Of a stretch of 64,000 bases of DNA, positions 38,864 to 46,623 are shown one piece after another. The position numbers and the translations under genes are program-made. Origin of the DNA: Pseudarthrobacter sp. NamB4 (GTDB taxonomy: Bacteria; Actinomycetota; Actinomycetes; Actinomycetales; Micrococcaceae); assembly GCF_005796185.1 (NCBI RefSeq), contig NZ_VAHM01000002.1:124001-188000 (forward strand), written 5' to 3'. Under the pieces are notes generated by a model, which saw only the letters and a program-made list of their open reading frames with translations, ran no database searches and was not told the origin of the DNA. Numbering within the stretch: the stretch's first letter is position 1; every line of letters starts with the position of its first letter.

Positions 38864-39781
38864 ATGGCCGTCAAACTCGTCACCACGGTGCAGGAGCTTC
38901 ACTCTGAGGGTGCACGGCTACTGGCTGCCAAACGCGGAACGTCGCAGGGGCTGGTGCCCACCATGGGCGCACTTCATGAGGGCCATGCCGCCCTGGCCCG
39001 TGCCGCCGTCGAACAGAACGACGTGGTGGTGGCCACCATCTTCGTAAACCCCCTGCAGTTCGGCGACGCCTTGGACCTGGATCGCTATCCCCGCACGCTG
39101 GAGGCCGACCTTGCGCTGCTTGACAGGGAGGGCGTGGACCTGGTTTTTGCGCCGTCGGTGGACGAGGTGTATCCGGGCGGTGAGCCGCTGGTGCGGGTGA
39201 CCTCCGGGCGCCTGGGGGAGAAGTGGGAAGGGGCGTCCCGGCCAGGCCACTTCGACGGCGCCCTGACCGTTGTGGCCAAGCTCCTGCACTACGGCCTGCC
39301 CGCTGCCGGGCTGGCTGCAGGCGGAGGGACGGGCGGCGGGCTGCCCGCCTACCGCGCCTACTTTGGCCAAAAGGACGCGCAGCAGTTGGCATTGGTCCGG
39401 CGCATGGTGGCTGACCTGAACTTTCCGGTGGAGGTTGTGGGAGTGCCCACGGTGCGTGCGGCGGACGGGCTGGCGCTGTCCAGCCGCAACCGCTTCCTGT
39501 CGCCTGAGGAGCGGGAAGGGGCCCTGGTACTGTCCCGGGCCCTTCGGCTGCTGGAGGAGCGGGCACATGCCCGGGAACCCCTGGACCTTGAGTCAGCCCA
39601 GGCGCTGGTGGAGTCCCAGCCGCTGGTGGCCCTGGACTACTTCGATGTGGTGGATCCGGCCACTCTGGAGCCGCTGGCGGAAAACTGCCGGGAGACACCC
39701 TTCCGTGGTGAGGGCCTCGCGCTCATTGCGGCCAAGGTGGGTCCTGTGCGGTTGATCGACAACATGCCGCTCAGTTCCTGA
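38864..39781 (+). CDS. panC: pantothenate synthetase
   Basis: A 305-residue pantoate--beta-alanine ligase that makes pantothenate with ATP. The nucleotide-binding motif is [10 protein letters not shown] (His38 and His41), with [20 protein letters not shown] and [12 protein letters not shown] following. A Gly/Ala-rich insert of about 14 residues ([15 protein letters not shown]) precedes YRAYFGQKD, where most relatives have a short turn. It is the last gene of the long fol-pan run. panD, often next in Actinobacteria, is not here. Confidence 0.96.
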   Translation: MAVKLVTTVQELHSEGARLLAAKRGTSQGLVPTMGALHEGHAALARAAVEQNDVVVATIFVNPLQFGDALDLDRYPRTLEADLALLDREGVDLVFAPSVDEVYPGGEPLVRVTSGRLGEKWEGASRPGHFDGALTVVAKLLHYGLPAAGLAAGGGTGGGLPAYRAYFGQKDAQQLALVRRMVADLNFPVEVVGVPTVRAADGLALSSRNRFLSPEEREGALVLSRALRLLEERAHAREPLDLESAQALVESQPLVALDYFDVVDPATLEPLAENCRETPFRGEGLALIAAKVGPVRLIDNMPLSS

Positions 39782-39820
39782 CGCCTTGGGCTGTACAGTT
39801 TGGCGACTGGTTTCCCTGCG

Positions 39821-40087
39821 CTAGATCCCGGTCCTGTCCCGATTGGTCATGAGCTGTTCCAGGAGAGCACGCTCGGGGCGGCCGGGGTTCCTGGCCACGC
39901 AGCGGCGAAGCCTGGCTCTGGCAAGTTCTTCGCCGGGTTCTTTGCCGCAGAGTATTTCGTCGATGATTTCCTGCGCCTGCCATCGGAGGGACTCGAGGGC
40001 GAACTGCCGGATGTCGTCAGGAGTGTCAGCGGCCATCCACGGATCAGGGTCCGAGGGGGCGCTTTTGAACATCCGCTCTGCTGACAT
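39821..40087 (-). CDS. small hypothetical protein
   Basis: An 88-residue, mostly helical, charged protein. Core: DTPDDIRQFALESLRWQAQEIIDEILCGKEPGEELARARLRRCVARNPGRPERALLEQL. AAGGAGG lies 5 nt before the ATG at 40087, a near-ideal ribosome site. No domain is recognised. It is divergent from the dead TetR gene and could have been controlled from the palindrome between them. Confidence 0.65.
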   Translation of the reverse strand: MSAERMFKSAPSDPDPWMAADTPDDIRQFALESLRWQAQEIIDEILCGKEPGEELARARLRRCVARNPGRPERALLEQLMTNRDRTGI

Positions 40088-40185
40088 CGGGGCCTCCTTG
40101 CACCAGTCCGAAGCGGCCGGTGTAGGACCTCTACGGCGTCTAAAGCACGGCGTCCAAAGCACTGCGCTAGAAAAAACTCTACTGC

Positions 40186-40209
40186 GGGGAAGACCGGTCT
40201 GTCTTCCCC
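40186..40209. promoter_or_regulatory. TetR-type operator palindrome
   Basis: GGGGAAGAC (40186-40194) and GTCTTCCCC (40201-40209) are a perfect 9-bp inverted repeat around CGGTCT, and the centre contains the perfect AGACCGGTCT palindrome. It sits just before a TAGACT -10-like hexamer (40215-40220) in front of the TetR pseudogene and upstream of the divergent 88-residue gene. The arrangement is that of a TetR self-operator. Confidence 0.6.
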
Positions 40210-40229
40210 AGCGATAGACTGAGGGTGCT

Positions 40230-40710
40230 ATGAGTCCAGAGGCGAAAGTCCCGCAGCCTTTCGAATCTGTGGCGGACTCGCTGATGGCTCCTGCCGGTCC
40301 AGCTGACCGAATCATGGCGGCGGCCTACGAGCTCTTCTCCCAGCGTGGTGTGCGGCGGGATGTGGGCGTGAACGAGCTGATTGACCGTTCCGGGGTAGCC
40401 AAGGCCACGTTCTACCGGCATTTCCCGTCCAAGGATTCCCTGGTCCTCGCGTTCCTCGAGCAACGGGACAGGCAGTGGACGATGGATATGATCCTGTTGG
40501 AGGCGCAGGCCAGCATTGCTTATCTGGACAGGATCCGCGGCCACGTCCAGGCCGTGGCGGAAGAGGCCGGGCTGGTGAGGCCGGATGTTTGCCCGTTCCT
40601 TGCTGGTACTCATGAAGAGTTCCGTTATTCAGGCCGCAGAAGGTGACGTGCTGGCTGCCGAGCGTGCACAGCAGATGGCCGGTTGGCTGATCGAGCACCA
40701 CCGGGCCTAG
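40230..40710 (+). pseudogene. TetR/AcrR-family regulator, internally deleted and frameshifted
   Basis: The N-terminal HTH is intact (RIMAAAYELFSQRGVRRDVGVNELIDRSGVAKATFYRHFPSKDSL). After MILLEAQ (near 40510) the reading jumps to ASIAYLDRIRGHVQAVAEEAGLV, so about 35 residues of the ligand domain appear to be missing in frame. Near 40584-40588 a 2-base loss shifts the frame. The original ending FARSLLVLMKSSVIQAAEGDVLAAERAQQMAGWLIEHH is readable in another frame to the TAG at 40708-40710. The product would be a truncated DNA-binding fragment of 138 residues at most. Confidence 0.8.
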
Positions 40711-40736
40711 GCGACGAATTCCGGGCGCTGCGGTGC

Positions 40737-42320
40737 CTACTCTCGATGGCCTGACTTCCTGATGCCCGTCGTTAACCCAATTCCCTTCGGCCATTGTGAT
40801 GGCTGCCAGTCGTGGTGTTCGTTTTTGTAGTGGCGGCCGGTGGGTGAGGTCCAGCCGGGTGGTTGGTTTTTGGTGGCTGGTGTTGGTGTCCAGCGGCTGT
40901 GGTGTTTGAGGCGGTGGTGTTTGGGGCAGAGTTGTGCGAGGTTGCTGATCCCGGTGGTTCCGCCGTGGTGCCAGGCTGTGAGGTGGTCGGTTTCGTTGTC
41001 GGGGGAGTGGTTGCTGCAGCCGGGGAAGGTGCATTTGCCGTCCCTGAGGCGCAGTGCTTGTTTCATTGCTTTGGTGAGCCGGTAGCTGGTGCGGCCGATT
41101 TCCAGTGGTGCCCCGTCCCGCGGGTCGACCAGTACCCGGTAGAAAGATTCGGCGCCGCCGGTGACGAGGTTCCTGGCCATGGAGGCGGGGGTGGGGCCGT
41201 AGCCGTCAAGGGTTGCTGGTTCGTCGGTGAGGCCGAGCAGGGAGAATACCGGGACGGTGACGAGCACGTCCGCGCGGGGCATCGGCGCCTTACCGGCGTC
41301 ATAGTTCTGGTTGTCCGTGCCGATTTCGTCCTCGGTGGAGGACTGGAGGGGTCCGTGCTCAGCGGCGTTTAGGAAGGCCATGCCGATCACGTCATGGGAC
41401 TGGTCTGCACCGTTGCCCACGCCGTTCTTGCCCAGCCTGCCGCTGTCCAGCCCGTTCTTCGTCCCGGTGTGGGTTGCGGGGTGTCCGGCGGTGGAAAGGG
41501 TGTTGGCGATGATGTCGGCGCGGAGTTGGGTGAGGGTGCGGGTTTCGTGGGGACCTTGCTGGCCGCGGGCGATGGCGGTGGTTTTGTTCCAGATTCCCAG
41601 TGCGTGTGGGCCCGGGAGGTAGGCGGAGAGCCAGGCCATGCCGTCCCAGTCCGGGCTGTATTCCACCCGCTGGTCCGTGACGCTTTTGGCGTGGCGTTTT
41701 TCGATTGATTCGGGGTGGTGGCGTTGGCGCCAGGAGCGGACCTTCGCCCGGAACCGGGACGGGACCAGTTCCCCCGCCGGACACCCGCGCGCGGCCTCCT
41801 GGTTGAGGATGTGTGCCACCAGCGCTGCGGCGCCCGCCGGGTTGAGGCCTTCTGTTTCGTCGGCGAGGATCCGGGCGTGCTGCCAGGACATGGCCCCGGC
41901 GGCGAGGGCGGCCATGGCCGGCGGCAGGGAGCAGAGCCGCCGGGCCTGGGTGACGAACGCGGCGGCGGCCCCGGAGGTGACCGTGAGGACCCCGGCGATT
42001 TCCTCGATCGTGGAGATCTCGTTGACGGTCCGCTCCTGCATCGGTGCCTCCGGCGGTGTCATCGCGTGCTGCAGGCCGATGGCTTCGGCCGCGTCCCGGG
42101 CCTTCAGCGCGGCGATCTGGGCTTCCAGCCGCCTCATTACCGCCATCCGGTCCAGCCGGATCCCGTACGCCCGCTGCAACTTATCGATTGCAGGGACACT
42201 GCCCCCGGCAACACCGTCAGCAGCGGCCAGGGCAGCATCCTCGGCAAACAGCGCACCGATCCCGGCAACAGAGGCCTCAATGCCATCCATCACCGATCCC
42301 GGACCCGTGCTGTTTTCCAT
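40737..42320 (-). CDS. DUF222 / HNH endonuclease domain protein (13E12-like)
   Basis: A 527-residue protein with an N-terminal DUF222 region (about 60-330) and a C-terminal HNH nuclease domain near 440-485: CTFPGCSNHSPDNETDHLTAWHHGGTTGISNLAQLCPKHHRLKHH. This carries the paired Cys and His residues of the zinc-stabilised HNH fold. The family is multicopy in Actinobacteria (13E12-type) and often associated with mobile or repeat regions. Its biological role is unknown. The start at 42320 (MENSTG) lies in the divergent spacer; the frame extends upstream into the neighbouring gene without coding character. Confidence 0.85.
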   Translation of the reverse strand: MENSTGPGSVMDGIEASVAGIGALFAEDAALAAADGVAGGSVPAIDKLQRAYGIRLDRMAVMRRLEAQIAALKARDAAEAIGLQHAMTPPEAPMQERTVNEISTIEEIAGVLTVTSGAAAAFVTQARRLCSLPPAMAALAAGAMSWQHARILADETEGLNPAGAAALVAHILNQEAARGCPAGELVPSRFRAKVRSWRQRHHPESIEKRHAKSVTDQRVEYSPDWDGMAWLSAYLPGPHALGIWNKTTAIARGQQGPHETRTLTQLRADIIANTLSTAGHPATHTGTKNGLDSGRLGKNGVGNGADQSHDVIGMAFLNAAEHGPLQSSTEDEIGTDNQNYDAGKAPMPRADVLVTVPVFSLLGLTDEPATLDGYGPTPASMARNLVTGGAESFYRVLVDPRDGAPLEIGRTSYRLTKAMKQALRLRDGKCTFPGCSNHSPDNETDHLTAWHHGGTTGISNLAQLCPKHHRLKHHSRWTPTPATKNQPPGWTSPTGRHYKNEHHDWQPSQWPKGIGLTTGIRKSGHRE

Positions 42321-42444
42321 GCCAACATCATCCCCGGAGGGTCTGACATTCTGTGTCCTTGCCTGACTGAAAGTGGTAGGCCCGCCCAGCCAGCCCGCCG
42401 CCGTCGTACCTTTCGCTGTGGCCCCAGCACCCGCAATAGTCAGC

Positions 42445-42473
42445 TTGCTTATCACTTTAGGCTTTCCTAGGCT
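42445..42473 (+). promoter_or_regulatory. Housekeeping-type promoter of the DJ-1/PfpI gene
   Basis: TTGCTT (42445-42450) and TAGGCT (42468-42473) are separated by exactly 17 bp. They lie about 80 bp before the start codon and are a good match to the actinobacterial SigA consensus. Confidence 0.65.
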
Positions 42474-42552
42474 GGAACTGTCAGGCAAACAACTCTCGAG
42501 GCGGAAGCTGTGCGCCCCCGCGCGGCTGGCCCGCTTCACGCGAGGAGGAACA

Positions 42553-43119
42553 ATGTCAGAACACAACATCTCCGGCAAGAAGGTCGCATTCCTGCTGACA
42601 GACGGCGTGGAGCAGGTTGAACTCACCAGCCCGTGGCAGGCCGTGAAGGACGCCGGCGGAGTGCCAACCCTGGTTGCCCCCTCGAGCGGGAAGGTCCAGG
42701 GATTCGAAGGCACGGAGAAGGGCGATACTTTCCACGTGGACCTCACAGTATCTGATGCCAACGCCTCGGACTTTGATGCGCTGGTCATTCCCGGCGGCGT
42801 CGTCAACGCTGACCACCTGCGGGTGGACAAGGACGCGCAAGTCTTTACCCGGAACTTCTTTGAACAGCACAAGCCGGTGGCGTCCATCTGCCACGGGCCG
42901 TGGCTGCTCATCGACGCCGGGGTAGTCCGCGGCCGCAACGTCACCTCGTACCACACCCTCCGCACGGACCTGGAAAATGCCGGGGCCAACTGGACTGACC
43001 AGGAAGTAGTGGTGGACCAGGGCCTGGTGACCAGCCGCAACCCTCATGATCTGCCTGCCTTCAACGGCAAACTGGTCGAGGAAATCTCGGAGGGCCAGCA
43101 CGCGGGGCAGACCGCATAG
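42553..43119 (+). CDS. type 1 glutamine amidotransferase-like protein (PfpI/DJ-1 family)
   Basis: A 188-residue DJ-1/PfpI-family protein. The expected nucleophile-elbow Cys is in SICHGPW, preceded by DALVIPGGVVNADHLR with GVEQVELTSPW at the N-terminus. Members include deglycases and general stress proteins; E. coli YhbO is similar. GAGGAGG lies 4 nt before the ATG. The promoter and strong ribosome site suggest good expression. The MFS gene follows after 137 bp. Confidence 0.9.
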   Translation: MSEHNISGKKVAFLLTDGVEQVELTSPWQAVKDAGGVPTLVAPSSGKVQGFEGTEKGDTFHVDLTVSDANASDFDALVIPGGVVNADHLRVDKDAQVFTRNFFEQHKPVASICHGPWLLIDAGVVRGRNVTSYHTLRTDLENAGANWTDQEVVVDQGLVTSRNPHDLPAFNGKLVEEISEGQHAGQTA

Positions 43120-43138
43120 TTCCTGGAACCACCCCTAC

Positions 43139-43253
43139 TGTTCCCTCAGGCTTAATAAAAGTTCCGGCGAGGAGGAATTACTCCAACCGGTAGAGTGTTG
43201 GCATCTGCAGCGGCCATGTTCGCGCACCATCCGTAACACTCCCTGAGGGAACA
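43139..43253. repeat. Long-range 12-bp inverted repeat in the MFS gene leader
   Basis: TGTTCCCTCAGG (43139-43150) and CCTGAGGGAACA (43242-43253) are perfectly complementary, 91 bp apart. The downstream arm includes the GAGGGA that is the ribosome site of the MFS gene (ATG at 43257). Between the arms lies a TAGAGT -10-like hexamer (43191-43196) framed by CCAAC and GTTGG. Confidence 0.7.
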
Positions 43254-43256
43254 CCC

Positions 43257-44732
43257 ATGTCTACCGAAGTCTCTCCGACCGCGAACGGCCAGTCCGTCCA
43301 GACGCAAGGAACCAAGCCCGGCGCGCCGGAGAAGATCTCCCGTGAGTCGGTGACCGTCATCGCCACGCTGCTGGTGGCGACGTTCGTGGTGATCCTCAAC
43401 GAAACCATCATGAACGTCGCCCTGCAGCGGCTCATGGTTGAACTCCAGGTGGATGCCCCCACCGTGCAGTGGCTGTCCACCGGCTTCATGCTCACCATGG
43501 CCGTGGTCATCCCTACCACGGGGTTCATCCTGCAGAGCCTCTCCACCCGGGCCGTTTTCATGCTGGCGATGGGGCTGTTCGCAGGCGGAACGGCAATGGC
43601 GGCAGTTGCTCCGGGCTTCGAACTGCTGCTCCTGGCCCGCATCGTCCAGGCGGGCGGCACGGCCATCATGCTGCCGCTGCTGATGACCACCATCCTCACC
43701 TTGGTTCCGCTCGCCAAGCGAGGGGCGGTGATGGGCAACGTCAGCATCGCCATCTCCGTGGCCCCCGCCATGGGGCCCACCGTTTCCGGCCTGATCCTGG
43801 AACACTTCACCTGGCGCTTCATGTTCGTGTTCGTCCTGCCCGTGGCCCTCGCGGCCCTGGCGATCGGCGCCAAATACCTCACCAATATCGGTGAGGTCGA
43901 GAAGACCAAACTTGACTTCCCTTCAGTCCTGCTCACCGTTCCGGCGTTCGGCGGACTCGTCTATGGCCTTAGCCAGATTGGCGGCGGCCACGGCGGCCAG
44001 GCCGGTCCGGGTGCCGGCGCTATTGCCGCCCTGGTGATCGGCGTTGTCAGCCTCGCAGTGTTCGTCCTCCGCCAGGTCCGGCTGCAGAAGGCGGAAGCTC
44101 CGCTGCTGGATCTTCGTGCCTTCAACTTCCGCATGTTCACCGTCTCGGTCCTGCTGATGGTAGTGGCCATGATGGCACTCTTCGGCGGAGTCATCCTGCT
44201 GCCGCTCTACCTGCAGGAGATTCGTGGTCTCGGCTCGCTTGAGACCGGCCTGGCACTGCTTCCTGGCGGCCTGGCCATGGGCCTGCTTGGGCCGGTCATC
44301 GGCAGGCTGTTCGACAAGGTGGGGCCGCTGCCGCTAACCATCACCGGTTCCATCCTGATGGTCGCCGCCCTCTGGCAGTTCTCAATGCTCGACGACGGCA
44401 CCTCCGTTGCATGGATCGTCACCTTGCACGTGGGGCTAAGTTTCGGCCTGGCGCTGCTGTTCACCCCTGCCTTCACCACCGGCCTGAACCCGCTGCCGCC
44501 GCACCTGTACTCGCACGGCTCGGCGATTATGAGCACCACGCAACAGGTGGCGGGAGCCGCGGGAACGGCGCTGCTGGTGTCCATCTTCGCCGTGGTCTCC
44601 GCGACGTCGGGTCTCGTCGCCGGGATGAGCGCCGCCTTCCTGACGGCAACCGTCATAGCCCTTGCCGCCGTCGTGCTTTCCGCGATGATGCGCAAGACCG
44701 AAGGTACCGGGCCGGGCCACGCCGCCCACTGA
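43257..44732 (+). CDS. DHA2-family MFS multidrug efflux transporter
   Basis: A 491-residue major facilitator transporter with about 14 hydrophobic segments. VATFVVILNETIMNVALQRLMVEL and VQWLSTGFMLTMAVVIPTTGFILQ are typical of the DHA2 drug:H+ antiporter group, and motif C-like SVAPAMGPTVSGLIL follows. It probably exports toxic compounds across the membrane; substrates are unknown. The ATG at 43257 has GAGGGA 7 nt upstream. The leader holds a long-range inverted repeat and a candidate operator, so expression may be regulated. No regulator gene is adjacent. Confidence 0.9.
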   Translation: MSTEVSPTANGQSVQTQGTKPGAPEKISRESVTVIATLLVATFVVILNETIMNVALQRLMVELQVDAPTVQWLSTGFMLTMAVVIPTTGFILQSLSTRAVFMLAMGLFAGGTAMAAVAPGFELLLLARIVQAGGTAIMLPLLMTTILTLVPLAKRGAVMGNVSIAISVAPAMGPTVSGLILEHFTWRFMFVFVLPVALAALAIGAKYLTNIGEVEKTKLDFPSVLLTVPAFGGLVYGLSQIGGGHGGQAGPGAGAIAALVIGVVSLAVFVLRQVRLQKAEAPLLDLRAFNFRMFTVSVLLMVVAMMALFGGVILLPLYLQEIRGLGSLETGLALLPGGLAMGLLGPVIGRLFDKVGPLPLTITGSILMVAALWQFSMLDDGTSVAWIVTLHVGLSFGLALLFTPAFTTGLNPLPPHLYSHGSAIMSTTQQVAGAAGTALLVSIFAVVSATSGLVAGMSAAFLTATVIALAAVVLSAMMRKTEGTGPGHAAH

Positions 44733-44798
44733 CCAACCGGGTGGCAGTTATCGTCGCGAGGAAACGGTTCTCACGACGTTAGCTGCGAGCTACTTGGG

Positions 44799-45635
44799 TC
44801 AGCCGGCGAAGAAGTCCGCGAGCTCCTTGATGAGCCGGTCCGGGGCCTTGATGACACCGTCGTGGCCGTAGCCGGGCAGGATGGTGTAGCTGGAGCCGGA
44901 GAGGACGTCGTGAATCTGGCCGCAGGCCACGCCGAAGTACGCAGGGCTCTTTTCGCCCACCACAATCAGCGTTTCCAGCGGCAGTTCCAGGAACGGTTCG
45001 GCCGGCATGTCGGCCGCGATGATCGCCTTGATTTCGCGCACGCCGGTCCGCATCATCTCGCGCTGCTGCTTGCCCTCATGGGTGCCTGCCGTGAGCTTGT
45101 TGGCCAGGGTCAGCATGGACAGCGGCATCCGGGACGAGAAGGAGCCACCGGCCTCCAGCCCGCGCTGCAGGACGGCGAGGGCGCGGTCGTCGTCCCCGGC
45201 TGCGGCGGCGTGCTCGTACTCGGCGATCCAGTCAGCTTTCACGCTGTGGTTCACAGAGACGGCGGGGTCGTACACGGCCAGCCGCTCCACCGGCAGGGTG
45301 CGCGCCGCATGGAGTGCCACGGCGCCGCCGAAGCTGTGGCCGAACACGTCCGTGCTGGCGGTGTGCTTCATTACGGTATCCAGGTCGCGGATGTCCATGT
45401 CCAGCGTGTAATCCTCCGGCTGCCGGGATGAGGAACCCCGGCCGCGGCGGTTGAACGTGTGCACCGGACCGCCCAGTGCCGCGCTGAGCTTGTGCGCGAA
45501 CTTGGTGTAGTCGGCGGCGGTCACCATGGAGGGCGGGACAATGACTACGCCCGAACCGGCGGAAGCGAGCTCCGTGCCGGTGGAGAAGAGCTCCAGCGTG
45601 CCGCCGTCGGGGGTCCTGATGTTCTCACGCGTCAT
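44799..45635 (-). CDS. alpha/beta fold hydrolase
   Basis: A 278-residue alpha/beta hydrolase with the nucleophile elbow GHSFGG (Ser101), an N-terminal HTFNRRGRGSSSRQP loop and a C-terminal His in LPGYGHDG. The substrate is unknown; such enzymes are common among actinobacterial esterases. The ATG at 45635 lies 5 nt after a minus-strand TAGGCT (45642-45647), indicating a leaderless transcript. It resembles the decayed hydrolase at 55.4-55.8 kb. The TetR gene lies 78 bp upstream on the same strand. Confidence 0.88.
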   Translation of the reverse strand: MTRENIRTPDGGTLELFSTGTELASAGSGVVIVPPSMVTAADYTKFAHKLSAALGGPVHTFNRRGRGSSSRQPEDYTLDMDIRDLDTVMKHTASTDVFGHSFGGAVALHAARTLPVERLAVYDPAVSVNHSVKADWIAEYEHAAAAGDDDRALAVLQRGLEAGGSFSSRMPLSMLTLANKLTAGTHEGKQQREMMRTGVREIKAIIAADMPAEPFLELPLETLIVVGEKSPAYFGVACGQIHDVLSGSSYTILPGYGHDGVIKAPDRLIKELADFFAG

Positions 45636-45641
45636 GCTCCG

Positions 45642-45647
45642 AGCCTA
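45642..45647 (-). promoter_or_regulatory. -10 element of leaderless hydrolase transcript
   Basis: On the minus strand TAGGCT lies 6 nt before the ATG of the alpha/beta hydrolase. The GGAG next to the ATG is too close to serve as a ribosome site. Confidence 0.5.
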
Positions 45648-45713
45648 TCCGAGCAACCTGACCACAGTCTCCATGGACACCGCGGTGGCCGCCGGCCGCG
45701 TCCACGCAGTCTG

Positions 45714-46397
45714 TCAGCTGAGGCGTGCAATGAGCGCGGCGCTGTGCTCGCGGATGGCGGGCAGTTTATCGGCAAGCCCGCACAGGATGAGTCCGGCGTC
45801 CGCGGCCTGCAGCGGCGATTCGGGTGTCACCAGGCCGTCTGCGCGAAGATTAATCAGGGATTCGACCAGGCGGAACGTGAAGTCACCACCGTTGTCTTCA
45901 GCAGCGGATCCCACGCCGGCCGGAGGCAGTCCGGCCCCCAGTTTCCCGTAGAGGCCGCGCAGTTCCTGCCGGCTGGCCAGGAATCCCGCGAACCGGGCAC
46001 TGCGGACCTCCGGCAGGTGGTAGAGGATTCCGAGGTTCCAACGGGCGCTGCACAGTTGCGTACCGTCGTAAAGCGCGACGGCGTGGAGCCGGCTTCCAGA
46101 CGGTTCTTCCGCTGGCCCCGCGGCTGGCGGGAGGGCCGCCACGGTACGGGCAAATTCAAGCCCGCCGGCCACGGTGCCTTCAAGGAGGTCCTCAAGGATA
46201 TCGTCTTTGGTCTTGAAGTGGTGGTAGAGGGATGACTGCCGAATTCCCACAGCGTCGGCGATGGACCGGGTTGAGGTGTTGGCGAAGCCCTGGGTGGTGA
46301 ATAGCTCGGCCGCCGCATCCAGGATTTCATCACGGGCGGTGGCCCCGGGCCTGGAGGGCTGGTGAGTGCGGGGTCGTCCCGGTCCGGCTGAAGTCAC
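45714..46397 (-). CDS. TetR/AcrR-family transcriptional regulator
   Basis: A 227-residue regulator with an N-terminal TetR HTH (about 22-68): ARDEILDAAAELFTTQGFANTSTRSIADAVGIRQSSLYHHFKTKDDILEDLL. The C-terminal ligand domain is not informative. The start is a GTG at 46397 (VTSAGPGRPR). Divergent over 226 bp from the permease-carboxylase operon, so it most likely represses that operon and responds to its substrate. The spacer contains several palindromes. Confidence 0.85.
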   Translation of the reverse strand: MTSAGPGRPRTHQPSRPGATARDEILDAAAELFTTQGFANTSTRSIADAVGIRQSSLYHHFKTKDDILEDLLEGTVAGGLEFARTVAALPPAAGPAEEPSGSRLHAVALYDGTQLCSARWNLGILYHLPEVRSARFAGFLASRQELRGLYGKLGAGLPPAGVGSAAEDNGGDFTFRLVESLINLRADGLVTPESPLQAADAGLILCGLADKLPAIREHSAALIARLS

Positions 46398-46623
46398 CGC
46401 ATCATTCTTGCATTCCTGCCCCCACCTCCCCGGCCCCTTTTTAAAGGTGAGGGGACGGAAATAATCCGGAAACAGGATGTCCATACGCCTTTTACAGAAG
46501 CGAAACTCCCCGGGGACATCGCGCTGGAAAACTATCAAGTGACCGGTATTCCACAGCTTTCGGCCGAGTGCTGCATACCGGATGGCTCCACCCCTCACGC
46601 CGTTCCAGCCCCCGGAGAATCCG
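46398..46623. promoter_or_regulatory. Divergent regulatory region of the guanidine/urea operon
   Basis: This spacer between the TetR start and the permease start holds CCTTTTTAAAGG (46436-46447), the 10-bp palindrome TCCCCGGGGA (46507-46516), ATCC/GGAT and GGAC/GTCC pairs around 46453-46482, and a leader hairpin (46543-46581). I searched for the guanidine-I riboswitch core (CUAGGGUUCCG, ACACGG, AAAAGCCCGGGAG type segments) and did not find it. Control is therefore more likely by TetR. Confidence 0.5.
46543..46581 (+). other. 39-nt hairpin in the permease mRNA leader
   Basis: CCGGTAT (46543-46549) pairs with ATACCGG (46575-46581), and CAGC (46554-46557) with GCTG (46570-46573), leaving a 12-nt loop. 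It ends 42 nt before the permease ATG. It could be an operator, an attenuator or a structured RNA; none is recognised. Confidence 0.5.

Noticed and set aside
44752..44778. Terminator between the MFS gene and the hydrolase (CGTCGCGAG / CTCACGACG)
   Set aside because: A 9-bp stem with one mismatch, but no T-run on either side; too weak to list as a feature.
46398..46623. Guanidine-I (ykkC) riboswitch before the permease
   Set aside because: The conserved core segments were looked for by eye and not found. A covariance model search should settle it.
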